Shown here in pieces: positions 1-11,692 of a stretch of 64,000 nucleotides of DNA. Origin of the DNA: Cliona cf. orientalis. Lineage: Eukaryota > Porifera > Demospongiae > Clionaida > Clionaidae. The first letter of the stretch is position 1. Each line of letters opens with the position of its first letter. The stretch covers positions 3,286,001-3,350,000 of the forward strand of contig OZ005695.1 of NCBI GenBank assembly GCA_963930775.1, in the 5' to 3' direction. The notes under the pieces were generated by a model, which did no database searches, was not told the origin of the DNA, and saw only the letters and a list, made by a program, of their open reading frames with translations. Made by a program: the position numbers and the translations under genes.

Positions 1-698
1 TCACAGCGAGTCAGAGACCCACTGAAGCTGCATCACTGTATTATTATGACTACTGCTATTCATTCTGCATGAAAACTGTTCCCACAATCAATACTTGAGC
101 AACACTTTTGATATGAGTGACTTTATCAAGTTGATTTTATATAACGTACACATCTTCGGTACTATTGGTTGCATAATCATACTCAAACTAGCACAAACAG
201 CAAATGATTTTAAAACAGAAACAAGCATGCTCAGTATGGAGATAGCTACATCAAATCAAGCAGCTTAGCTGAAAATGCCCCTTGCAAAGGTATTTCCACT
301 AAGTAATCTAGGGCCAGCTGTAGCTTGATAGTGTTGCTGTTTCAGGTACTTTTATTTACTTGGAAGCCGACACTGGTGCACAAATAAACTCACAAGTCCT
401 TAAATATATACACTGAGGTTGATCCTTCAGCTTGTATAAGTGTCACTGAGTCACGTGTATGTACACAAGTGGGACACGGCTTAAATTAGAATCACACCTT
501 ATGATGTACATACAGAAATTCCCAACTTATCACTCTGTAGCTGATTACAAAAGCATTGCACACAGTTATCATATCGCTCGCTAATGATTTGGAGGATGCT
601 GCCATAACACCATTTCAAGTTGTGCATGCTAAATTTTATTTAAGAGTGAAGTAAAAGCAAAATCTACTATAATTACAACCTACAGGGAAAGCTAGATC
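1..698. other. Upstream flank of array copy 1 with duplicated blocks
   Basis: No gene is visible. The stretch holds blocks that recur upstream of other array members. One block, starting around 184 with 'actagcacaaacagcaaa', reappears near 5008 and 6287. Another at about 522-600 (including 'cacagttatcatatc') reappears near 6690 and 11455. The duplicated unit of the array therefore includes its 5' flank, presumably with the promoter. No TATA box stands out. Confidence 0.6.
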
Positions 699-3600
699 AT
701 GGCAAAACAACTACTGAACAGTTTAACTGTAATGAAAATCATTGTGATAATATTATTGGTTTTGTACGCCACTCACTTGAGCAGCTGCCAGCCTGAGATT
801 GAGACTCTGTGTGTAAATGCTGTGGATGATCCCACTGAATGTTCTGCACTCAACCGGATGTTTAACTGCTCTGCATGTCAACCACTATCCTTCTATGTCC
901 AGAGTGCAAGCAAGTATTTGACTAGCAATGTAGAAATGGTGTTTACGAAGGGAAGCCACTGCTTACCCCCACCTCCTCATGGTGCACCAGTTGTCAATCT
1001 GACTGGAGTATCTAACTTCATAATGAAAGGATTGGGTAGAATTTCTTACAACTCATCAGAAGAAGGAGCCGTACAGCCAAGCAGTGTAATAACATGCAGC
1101 TGCGGTCAAAACAAGAGTGGGATACTTTTTTACAAGTCAAATGCAATTCGCATTGAAAATTTAACAATTGAAGATTGTGGAGCGAAAGTTGTGTTCGTAA
1201 ATCCATACATAGTACACACCAAAACCTTCACTACCATGAGTGCACTTCTATTTTTTTATTCTTACGATATTGAACTCATAAGGTTACGTATGAACAGAAA
1301 CTTAGAGTATGGAATGTTTGCTGAACAAATATCTGGAAAATTTACTATCTCACATTCTGCTTTCTTGAGGTGTGTGACAGTCTCATTAAGCAAAACCGCT
1401 AAGTCAAACATAGGTTCAAATGTATGGATATTGTACAGAAACAATAATGATAGGAGAACTAGCTTGCTGATCGAACACTCTTGGTTCCTCTATAATGGTG
1501 GAAATAAGTCTAAAAGGGCTAGTGGCTTGTCAATATTCATCAGCCGTCCCGAAGTTAGTGTGCGAATTGATTACATAAAGGCAATGTACAACGTTGGTGG
1601 TAATGTAGCGATTAACGTTGAGGATTATACCAGCTCTGTTACCATCAATAATAGCATTATTGCACATGGGTCAGCGCAACAGGGTGGCAGAATAGCTATT
1701 CGAATAGAAGCCTGGAGAAATTACAGTAATTGTTCAGTGCACTATGCCAATGTTACTGTTGTTGCAATATTTAATACCAGCTTTGTGAACAATTCAGCAA
1801 GTAGTAGAGGAGGAGGTGTGTTGATTGATCAGCACGAGGATAATATTATTGTCAACACCGTTCAACAGCATGTATCTTTAAATTTGTGGAGTGCCAATTC
1901 ATTGGAAATTCAATAACATACAGCGATAGTAATGTAGGAGACGGAGCCGCTGTACATGTTTTTAAGCGTGATATACCAGTAATAAAGCTGCACACTATTC
2001 CTATGTTTTCATTTTCGTTCACAAATTGCACTTTTATTAATAATAAGCTTGATTCTGAGTCTAAAGAAGGTGGGATAGTTACCTTTATTTCGACAAACAG
2101 CATCATCATAGAAGATAGCAACTTTACCTCCAATGAGGGCACAGCCGTCTTTCTTCAAAATAGCAATGTGCAATTTAAAGGGAGCATCACATTTGTGAAC
2201 AATTCAGCCCAGAATGGAGGAGCTCTGAAGTTTTGCCAATCTTCAAAGATGTACTTACCTACCGATAACGTACGCATAAACTTCGTCAATAACTCAGCCA
2301 CTTCCACGGGTGGAGCTATTGATGTCAAAGACGATTGTACAGAAAGAATCCCAACATGCTTCTTTCAACCAGCATATCAGGAGAAAGTGAAATTTTCAGA
2401 TTTAAATGTAACACTTATATTTGTTAATAACAAAGCAAAATTGGCAGGAGATGCGGTGTACGGAGGTCAGATTGATAGTTGCTATGCATTAACATACAGG
2501 TTTTCAGCCAAACAACCTAAGTGTGGTTCATGGAAAATATTTGATACGATTGCTAATCTGACTCAACAAAATAACATTTCTCTGTCAACAATATCATCTT
2601 CTCCATATGGTGCCTGCTTTTGTAATACTACAAATTTGGAAGATTACAATGCTATAGACGGTTTAAATTGTAGCAACATATCTTATCTGAGGGAAGTGAT
2701 TCCTGGTCAGACTATAATAGTATTGGTGCTGCTGCAATTGGACAAGGAAATGGAACAGTTCCAATCAGCTCAGTATACTTTGAATTTACTAATTTTCAAA
2801 ATTCAAATGACATCACCACCCAGCTCATAGTTAATAACACGTTTGAAGCCAATCATCCACGTACACGACGTTGCAATATCCTAAACTGTGTGGTATATTC
2901 AAATGAGACTAGAGCAGTCTTCAAACTAACCATACAACAAATAAGCACAACAGAGATAAAAACGTCCACTATGAACCACCCCACCTAACTATTTTGATGA
3001 AAGAATGCCCATGGGGATTTACCCTCAGCAACAGCCCTCCTTACAAATGTGAATGCGATGGTCTATACTCGAAAGCTTTAGCATCCCTTGCACTATTGAT
3101 ACACAGACAGTTACTATACCTGGCAGACACTATTACTGGCTAGGCTGTAGTAAATCAAATGGTAGCAACTGTAGAGGTTTAAGTTTAGCAGATAATTGCT
3201 TACTAGGCTACTGTAGACCTGAAACTACCACCATCAAACCAGAGACATTGGACCACCAGTGCTCTGACGGCAGGGAAGGAGTTCTCTGTGGTCGTTGTAA
3301 GCCAAATCATAGCCTTGCTTTAGGTACATCAAGATGTTTACCAGATTGCCCTGGTTATCTTTTCTACATCCTCCTAGTAGTGTTTGCAGCTAGTGGAGTA
3401 CTGCTCATCCTCTTTCTCATTGTCTGTAACTTCACTGTCAGTGAAGGCACAATCAACGGGTTGTTCTTTTATGCTCATGTGGTTCACAGAAATTCTAATT
3501 CTTTCTTTCCAGGCTCAACAGGAAATTCAAATGTCTTTCGTTTATTTATAGCCTGGCTAAATTTAGATGTAGGTTTTGAAATCTGTTTTTATAGATCAAT

Positions 3601-4564
3601 GACCCAATATGACAAAGCCTGGATCCAGTGTGGATTTCTCTTCTATTTATGCATTTTAGAGTTGGCCATTATTATTCTGAGTCGTAAGTACATCTTCTTC
3701 ACAAGACTCTTTGGTCGAAATGTAGTGAAGGTTCTAGCTACACTTTTTCTACTCTGTTCTGCCAAAATGATGGACATTGGTATCGGTACTCTGGAATTCG
3801 CTCGCATCAAACATTCCGTCAGTCCAGACACTATTGTGTGGTTGTTTGATGGTAACATTAGTTACTACACTGGGAAACACATCTTTTTGTTTATTCTCAG
3901 CTTGTTATTTTGTTCTTTCTCGATTGTGTACTGTATGATTCTACTCTTCATCCAGTGTCTTCAAAGGAGGTCAAATATCTGTTGCTTGCGTTGGGTTGAC
4001 AGGTGGAGGCCATTCTTTGAAGCGTATACAAGTCCTTGTCACGTGAACTATCGCTTCTGGCCTGGTTTTCTTTTTTTCACTCGATTAATTTTGTCCACAT
4101 TTGGTTCAATTTTAAGTACTAAGCCCACCATCAACCTTCATATTGCTACTGCTGCTTGCGTTGTGATACTGATATTTGCCTTTGTATCTCCAACCGGTGT
4201 CTACAAGCGTTGGCCTCTGAATGTTCTAGAATTCTCCTTTATTATCAATTTGGGCATCTTGTCTACTTTGGTGGCAACATTTTGTCACTCCTCAGGACCC
4301 CATGTTTCATCTTTTGTGATTCCTTCAGTAGCTATAGCAATGTTTCTCTTTCCTTGCATTGTTCTGTACCACTGTGTGAAGAGGCTCATGTCCTATAATC
4401 GATTTCAAAGGTTCATACAGTCAGTTGCCGCAAAATTCCATGGCTTGAGAAATGGTTGGAAAGAAGTTGAGAGTGAAGAAGAGGCAGAGCCTTTCCTGAA
4501 CCAACAGATGCCTCAGGTGCACAATTTCTCTCGCTATCGTGAGACACTTCTTGGAGATAATTAA
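699..4564 (+). pseudogene. Beta-helix/multi-TM receptor-like family, copy 1 (frameshifted)
   Basis: Starts at an ATG shared with copies 3 and 4, followed by a hydrophobic signal peptide. The N-terminal two thirds is a beta-helix-like ectodomain with recurring GG(A/G)-hydrophobic and NNS/NNT turns and many N-glycosylation sequons. Then come an 'ECPWGF' Cys-rich module, a second Cys cluster (CSDGREGVLCGRCK), about nine or ten membrane spans, and an acidic tail ending YRETLLGDN. Compared with copies 3 and 4 the frame is broken four times: a 5-nt insertion near 1876-1881, a 2-nt insertion near 2712-2720, a 1-nt deletion near 2958-2963 and a 2-nt insertion near 3064-3070. The open segments are 699-1916, 1886-2830 and 3053-4564. 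No GT-AG intron would repair these breaks. Most likely a recent pseudogene; sequencing error is less likely because the indels differ in size. No assigned biochemical role. Confidence 0.85.
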
Positions 4565-4619
4565 AGTTTTGTACATAGCTAAAGACTCACAAACGATAAT
4601 AATTATTATTATTAGCTTT

Positions 4620-4625
4620 AATAAA
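4620..4625 (+). promoter_or_regulatory. AATAAA polyadenylation signal of copy 1
   Basis: A canonical AATAAA hexamer lies 56 bases after the copy 1 stop codon in a T/A-rich stretch, a suitable position for 3' end formation. Assigned by position only. Confidence 0.45.
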
Positions 4626-5203
4626 GTTGACCTTTACACAGTTGGATAGCTTCTCATGATCATAAATTTTATATTCAGACATAGCTATTTCCTACCAATA
4701 ATTATTGTACACTATCTTCATGTGTCTAACTTACACTTAAACAGTATATAGCTACATGATGTAAAAGAGTGTGATTATGCACCAAACTGTGACGGGAGAA
4801 TGAAATTAAGGGAAGCTAGCAATAGTGCCCAATATTGCCTAGTGACTACTTGGAGTCAATGAATTACTCATACCTGCTTAATAATAATAAAAGTCTGCAT
4901 GGTCATCAAATGCATGTTGCAGCATACTACCGTATTAGATGAAATGGGGATTATAGAGACCCACTGAATTTGCATCCAGAGTATTAGCTGCATACTACGG
5001 TACTTAAACTAGCACAGACAGCAAAATTTTAATATAAATTGAAACACAAACTACCATAATAATATGCTCAGTATGATATAGGCTACATCAAGTTGAAAAT
5101 ATATCCTGCCGCAAAGGTATACCCGCAGCGGTATTTCCACTGAGTAAACTAGCCAGCTGCAGCTTGTCATAATAATATACTATTATCGTTGCTGCCTCAG
5201 GTA
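4626..5203. repeat. Intergenic flank with partial duplicate of the array 5' block
   Basis: No gene. From about 4955 the text 'agacccactgaa...tgcat' and then 'actagcacagacagcaaa' repeats the block at 14-345 in shortened form. This marks the start of a second array unit whose ectodomain-coding part is missing. Confidence 0.6.
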
Positions 5204-5870
5204 TTATATTCTATTCCGTTGCCCTGCTATACACAATAGTACTACTCTTTATTCAGTGTCTCCAAAGGAGGTCAAATATCTGTTGCTTGCGTTGGGTTGA
5301 CAGGTGGAGGCCATTCTTTGAGGTGTATACAAGTCCTTGTCACGTGAACTATCGCTTCTGGCCCGGTTTCTCTTCTTTATTCGAGTGACCTTATTCATAT
5401 TTGGTTCAGTTTTAAGGACTAAGCCCACCATCAACCTACATATCACTACTGCTGCTTGTGTCGTGATACTGATATTTACCTTTGTATCTCCATGGCAACC
5501 GGTGTCTACAAGCGTTGACCTCTCAATGTTTTAGAATTCACCTTTTTTTATCAATTTGGGCATCTTGTCTACTTTAGTGGCAACATTTTGTCACTCATAC
5601 TCTTCAGGACCTCATGCTTCATCCTTTGTGATCCCTTTGGTATCTATAGCAATGTTCCTCTTTGCTTGTATTGTCCTGTACCACTGTGTGAAGAGACTCA
5701 TGTCCTATAATCAATCTCAAAGGTTCATACAGTCAGTTGTCACAAAATTCCATGGCTTGAGAAATGGTTGGAAAGAAGTTGAGGATGAAGAAGAGGCAGA
5801 GCCTTTCCTGAATGAACAGATGCCTCACAATTTCTCTCACTATCGTGAGACACTTCTTGGAGATAATTAA
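5204..5870 (+). pseudogene. Array copy 2: truncated C-terminal fragment
   Basis: Begins abruptly inside the sequence equivalent to copy 4 position about 14375 (transmembrane segment, ALLYTIVLLFIQC) and runs to the family stop. Only about the last 220 codons are present. The frame is broken by a 1-nt deletion near 5367, a 5-nt insertion near 5490-5497, a TGG-to-TGA change near 5517 and an extra T near 5545. After that the tail is open (5556-5870) and ends YRETLLGDN. It is directly preceded by a duplicated 5' block, so a deletion has joined the upstream flank to the 3' end of a gene. Non-functional. Confidence 0.85.
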
Positions 5871-6886
5871 AATTATATTATGATTGTGAGTCTTTAGATA
5901 CGTACCAAAATTAAATTTTACGCATTTAATTTACACCTAAACAAACAGCTATGTTTTCTTTATGACAAAAGTACATGATGTAAAAAGCATGCATTATGCA
6001 CATCAAAAATTTATGATGGGAGCTAGATAAACTTAATGGAAGCTATAATAGCAATTGTGCCCAATAATAACTTTATGATTATACTAGCTACTATAGTCCA
6101 TGAAGTGCTCATGTCTGCATGGCATTGCATGGTCTTCAATGCATGCACATGTTGCAGATATCCCTGAATCAGATATGTTGTTCATGACACTCTATCATTA
6201 AGCTACAGATATCATCATTCTCCCAAAAAGTATATTAAGTTTTCCCAACGAGATTGTATTGTGTGTTGGCTGCCTATAGTACTCAAACTAGCACAAACAG
6301 CAAAGTTTTAGACAAGTTGAAACATAAACTACCATGCTCAATAAATATAATTATAATATTATTATGGGGATAGCTAGCTATAATACCAAGTTAAAAACAT
6401 ACCATGCAAAGGTATCAGCAGCGATATTTCCACTGAGCAAACTATAGCCATGCAGCTGCAGCTTGTCATAACAGTTGCTGTTTCAAGCTGACAAAGGATA
6501 ACACTGGTGCACAAATCAAACTCTCATTAGTATACTGACTTGGAGGTGGATTCATCTCCAAGTGTCACTGAGTCATGTTTACAATAGGGGTATTCACATG
6601 ACATTGTTATATTTAAGTATTCCAATTTTGCAGAGAAGAATCTGTCTGAGAATACATTTTATAGGATAATGTACATACAGGGATTCCCAATTCCTCACTC
6701 TAGCTGCATATTTAATAGCATGCATGCAAACAGTCATCATATTGGTCAGATCTGGACATAAAATAACTTTCATCAGTGATACACAACGTAATAAAATTTA
6801 ATGGCACACCTTTATCAGGTCGTGCATGTTTGAAAGACCTGCTATATAGTTGAAACCTACATGTACCAAAAGACAAGATCGATATC
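5871..6886. repeat. Intergenic spacer with full 5' block of array unit 3
   Basis: No gene. The 'actagcacaaacagcaaa' block (about 6285) and the 'gcaaaggtat...atttccactgag' block follow in the same order as at 184-345. The 'tcctcactctagctgcat' block at about 6692 leads into the copy 3 start. These shared flanks define the duplicated unit. Confidence 0.55.
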
Positions 6887-9800
6887 ATGGCAAGAAGACT
6901 ACCGATGAGTCTAGCTGTAATGGAAATCATTACCATAATATTATTGGTTTTATACGCCACTCACTTGAGCAGCTGCCATCCTGAGATTGAGACTCTGTGT
7001 GTAAATGCTGTGGACGACCCCACTGAATGCTCTACACTCACCCAGAGGTTTAACTGCTCTGTATGTCAACCATTATCCTTCTATGTCCAGTGTGCAAGCA
7101 AGTATTTGACTAGCAATGTAGAAATGATGTTCACAAAGGGAAGCCACTGCTTACCCCCACCTCCTCATGGTGCACCAGTTGTCAATTTGACTAGAGTATC
7201 TAACTTTACAATGAAAGGATTGGGCGACATTTCTTACAACTCGTCAGAAGAAGGAGCTGTACAGCCAAGCAGTGTAATAACATGTAGCTGCGATCAAAAC
7301 AAGAGTGGGATACTTTTTTACAAGTCAAATGCAATTCGCATTGAAACCTTGACAATTGAAGATTGTGGAACGAAAGTTGTGTTCATAAATCCATACATAG
7401 TACACACCAAAACCTTCACTACCATGAGTGCACTTCTATTTTTTGATTCGTACGATATTGAACTCATAAGATTACGTATGAACAGAAACTTAGAGTATGG
7501 AATGTTTGCTGAACAAGTATCTGGAAACTTTACTATCTCAAACTCGGCTTTTTTGAGGTGTTTAGTATTCCCAGTAAGCAAAACTACATACATAGGTTCA
7601 AATGTACGGATATTATATAATTATGGAAAGTATAATCATAGGAGAACTAGCTTGCTGATCGAACACTCTTGGTTCCTCTATGGTGGACACAAGTCTAAAT
7701 GGGCTAGAGGCTTGTCAATAGTCATCAATCGTCCTGAAGTTAGTGTGCATATTGATTACATAAAGGCAATGTACATTATTGGTGGTAATGTAGCCATTAA
7801 TGTTGGTGATTATACCAGCTCTGTTACCATCAATAATAGCATTATTGCGCATGGATCAGCACCACAGGGTGGCGGAATAGCTATTCGAGTACAAGCCTGG
7901 AAGAAATACAGAAATCATTCAGTGCACTATGCCAATGCCACTGTTGTGGCAATATTTAATACCAGCTTTGTGAACAATTCAGCAAGTAGTAGAGGAGGTG
8001 GTGCGTCGATTGATCAGCACGAGGACAATATCGTCGACACTGTTCAACAGCATGTATCATTTGTGGAGTGCCAGTTCATTGGAAATTCAATAACATACAG
8101 CGATAATAATGTAGGAGACGGAGCTGCTGTGCATGTTTTCAAGCGTGATATACCGGTAATAAAGCTGCACACTATTCCTATGTTTTCACAAATTGTACTT
8201 TTATTAATAACAAGCTTGATTCTGAAACTAAAGAAGGTGGGATAGTTACCTTCATTTCAACAAACAGCATCATTATAGAAGATAGCAACTTAACTTCCAA
8301 TGAGGGCACAGCCATCTTTATTCAAAATAGTAACGTGCAATTCAAAGGGAGCATCATATTTATGAACAATTCAGCCCAGAATGGAGGAGCTCTGAAGTTT
8401 TGCCAATCTTCAAAGATGTACTTACCTACTGATAACGTACGCATAAACTTCATAAATAACTCAGCCACTTCCACGGGTGGAGCTATTGACGTCAAAGACG
8501 ATTGTACAGAAAGAATCCCAACATGCTTCTTTCAACCAGCATATCAGGAAAATGTAACTTTTTCAGACTTAAATGTAACCCTTAGGTTTGTTAATAATAA
8601 AGCAAAATTGGCAGGAGATGCAGTGTATGGAGGTCAGATTGATAGATGCTATACGTTAATATACAGGTATTCAACCAAACAACGTAAGTATGGTTCATGG
8701 GAAGTATTTGATATGATTGCTAATCTGACTCAACAAAACAACATTTCTCGGTCAACAATATCATCTTCTCCATATGGTGCCTGCTTTTGTAATACTACAA
8801 ATTCAGAAGATTATAATGCTATAGACGGTTTAAATTGTAGCAACATGTCTTACCCGAGGGAAGTGATTCCTGGTCAGACTATTAGCATTGGTGCTGCTGC
8901 AATTGGACAAAGAAATGGAACAGTTCCAATCAGCTCAGTATACTTTGATTTTACCAATTTTCAGAATTCAAATGACATCACCACCCAGCTCGTAGTTAAC
9001 AACACATTTGAAGCCAATCGTCCACGCACACGACGTTGCAATATCCTCAACTGTGTGGTATATTCAAATGAGACTACAGTAGTCTTCAAATTAACCATAC
9101 AACAAATAAGCACAACAGAGATAAAAAATGCCCACTATGAACCGCCCCACCTAACTATTTTGATGAAAGAATGCCCATGGGGATTTACCCTCAGCAACAG
9201 CCCTCCTTACAAATGTGAATGCGATGGTCTACTTGAAAGCTTTAGCATCCCTTGCACTATTGATACACAAACAGTTACTATACCTGGCAGACACTATTAC
9301 TGGTTAGGCTGTTACAGTAGTAAATCAAATGGTAGCAACTGTAGAGGTTTAAGTTTAGCAGATAATTGCTTACTAGGCTACTGCAGACCTGAAACTACCA
9401 CCATCAAACCAGAGACATTGGACCACCAGTGCTCTGACGGCAGGGAAGGAGTTCTCTGTGGTCGTTGTAAGTCAAATCATAGCCTTGCTTTAGGTACATC
9501 AAGATGTTTACCAGATTGCCCTGGTTATCTTTTCTACATCCTCCTAGTAGTGTTTGCAGCTAGTGGAGTACTACTCATCTTCTTTCTCATTGCCTGTAAC
9601 TTCACTGTAAGTGAAGGTACAATCAACGGGCTGTTCTTTTATGCTCATGTGGTTCATAGAAACTCTCCTACCTTCTTCCCAGCTTCAGCATTAGATTCAA
9701 ATATCTTGCGCTTATTTATAGCGTGGCTAAATTTGGACATAGGTCTTGATGTCTGCTTTTATAAATCGATGTCCCAATATGACAAAGCCTGGATCCAGTG

Positions 9801-10776
9801 TGGATTTCTCTTCTATTTATGCATTTTAGAATTGGCCATTATTATTCTGAGTCGTAAGTACATCTTCTTCACAAGACTCTTTGGTCGAAATGTAGTGAAG
9901 GTTCTAGCTACACTTTTTCTACTCTGTTGTGCCAAAATGATGGATATTGGTATCAGTAGTCTGGAATTCGCTTGCATCAAACATTCCGACAGTCCAGACA
10001 CTATTGTGTGGTTGTTTGATGGAAACATTAGTTACTATACTGGGAAACACATCTTTTTGTTTATTCTCGGCTTGTTATTTTGTTCTTTCTCGATTGTGTA
10101 CTGTATGACTCTACTCTTCATCCAGTGTCTCCAAAGGAGGTCAAATATCTGTTGCTTGCGTTGGGTTGACAGGTGGAGGCCATTCTTTGAGGCGTATACA
10201 AGTCCTTGTCACGTCAACTATCGCTTCTGGCCTGGTTTTCTTTTTTTCACTCGATTGATTTTGTCCACATTTGGTTCAGTTTTAAGGACTAAGCCCACCA
10301 TCAACCTTCATATCGCTACTGCTGCTTGTGTTGTGATACTGATATTTGCCTTTGTATCTCCAAGTGGTGTCTACAAGCGTTGGCCGCTGAATGTTCTAGA
10401 ATTCTCGTTTTTTATCAATTTGGGCATCTTGTCTACTTTGGTGGCAACATTTTGTCACTCCTCAGGACCGCATGCTTCATCTTTTGTGATTCCTTCAGTT
10501 TCTATAGCAATGTTTCTCTTTGCTTGCATTGTCCTGTACCACTGTGTGAAGAGGCTCATGTCCAATAATCAATTTCAAAGGTTCTTGCAGTCAGTTGCTG
10601 CAAGAAAGGCAAACCTTCGTGGCTTGAAATGGTTTCAGGTTTGGAAAGAAGTTGAGAATGAAGAAGAGGCAGAGCCTTTCCTGAATGAACAGATGCCTCA
10701 CAATTTCACTCGCTATCGTGAAACACTTCTCGGGGATCGACACATAAAGTTTGTTTCAGCTCAAGAATTTACATAA
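6887..10776 (+). pseudogene. Beta-helix/multi-TM family, copy 3 (single 10-bp deletion)
   Basis: The ATG at 6887 opens a signal peptide (AVMEIITIILLVLYATHLSS) and ectodomain that stays open to about 8185. There a 10-bp deletion between two TTCA repeats shifts the frame, as seen by comparison with 2004-2032 of copy 1, and translation would stop at 8245. After the deletion the frame resumes and is open to 10776. It covers the remaining beta-helix repeats, the ECPWGF Cys module, the CSDGREGVLCGRCK cluster, about ten membrane spans and a tail that differs from copies 1 and 4 (ARKANLRGLKWFQVWKEVE). An AATAAA lies at about 11018. This is the least damaged array member; a different allele could be intact. 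The role is unknown; a cell-surface receptor or transporter-like membrane protein is the simplest reading. Confidence 0.8.
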
Positions 10777-11169
10777 TCACATAATACACATGCACAGACT
10801 CATGATCATTCATTTACACTGTACTTACAATAGTAATAACTTACTGATAGTCTGTATTACTTGAATATTGACTAGTACACTAACTCTGATACTATTTGTA
10901 TGTATATGATCTGTAAGCATTTACATCAAATTTGTACAATTGTAAGTTACGAAGAAGTGTACGTATTATGTACTATTCATTAAATTAGAAATGTATGTAT
11001 GATCGTACATATATATTAATAAACTGCCAGCACTATTATGACTTTGAACACCTGAGCTACCTTTGATAGCTAAGTTCGGAACATTATAGCTATTCACTTG
11101 TGAATGGTTATCCCATGCACTGTCCAGGCAAAGGTATTGAGTATATAGGCTGCTTCACTGGCCAGGGGC
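10777..11169. other. Spacer after copy 3
   Basis: AT-rich sequence with the AATAAA at about 11018. Nothing else recognisable. Confidence 0.5.
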
Positions 11170-11330
11170 GGAGGGTGGAGATGGCGGAGCTCTCAAGTTT
11201 TGCCAGTTCTCTAGTATGAATCTGCCACTGAACCACATATATATGCTCATAGACTTTGTCAATAATTCGGCCACCTATACATGTAGGTGGAGCTATCTTT
11301 GTTGCACAAGAGCAGTGTCACGGTGGAAGC
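11170..11330 (+). pseudogene. Relic of the beta-helix ectodomain
   Basis: Translates to pieces matching the family: GGALKFCQFSSMNLPL, then IDFVNNSAT, then a frameshifted counterpart of GGAI followed by an EQC-like end. It corresponds to about 2215-2340 of copy 1. It has no start, no context and several frame changes. It is a remnant of another array member lying just upstream of copy 4. Confidence 0.7.
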
Positions 11331-11692
11331 AGTCCTAGCCTTATATTAGTATACACTCAGATAATGACAGTGGGAGATTCTTCAGTTTGTATACCTAAAG
11401 TCTGTCAATTTGTCATCAAAGAATCAGTCTGAGAAATACATGTGCAGAATTCCCAACTCATCACTCTTAGACTAGCTGATTATAATAAGCATGCATGCAG
11501 GCACACAGTTATCATATCACTAGCTATTGATCTGGAGAATGTCTATCATAACATCATTAAGTTTCATCAGTGATATATAAAATTATGAATGCAAGACTTT
11601 TATCAAATTGTGCATGATAATATCATTTCTTCGAGTGAATCCAGAGCAAGATCTACTATAATTGTAACCTACACGTATCAAAAGGCAAGATC

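Noticed and set aside
3643..3858. Antisense frames across the family's membrane half (also 9813-10028)
   Set aside because: Shadows of the conserved + strand coding sequence.
699..4564. Explaining copy 1 breaks by introns
   Set aside because: The length changes are 1-5 nt relative to the paralogues, far too short for introns, and no GT-AG pair fits.
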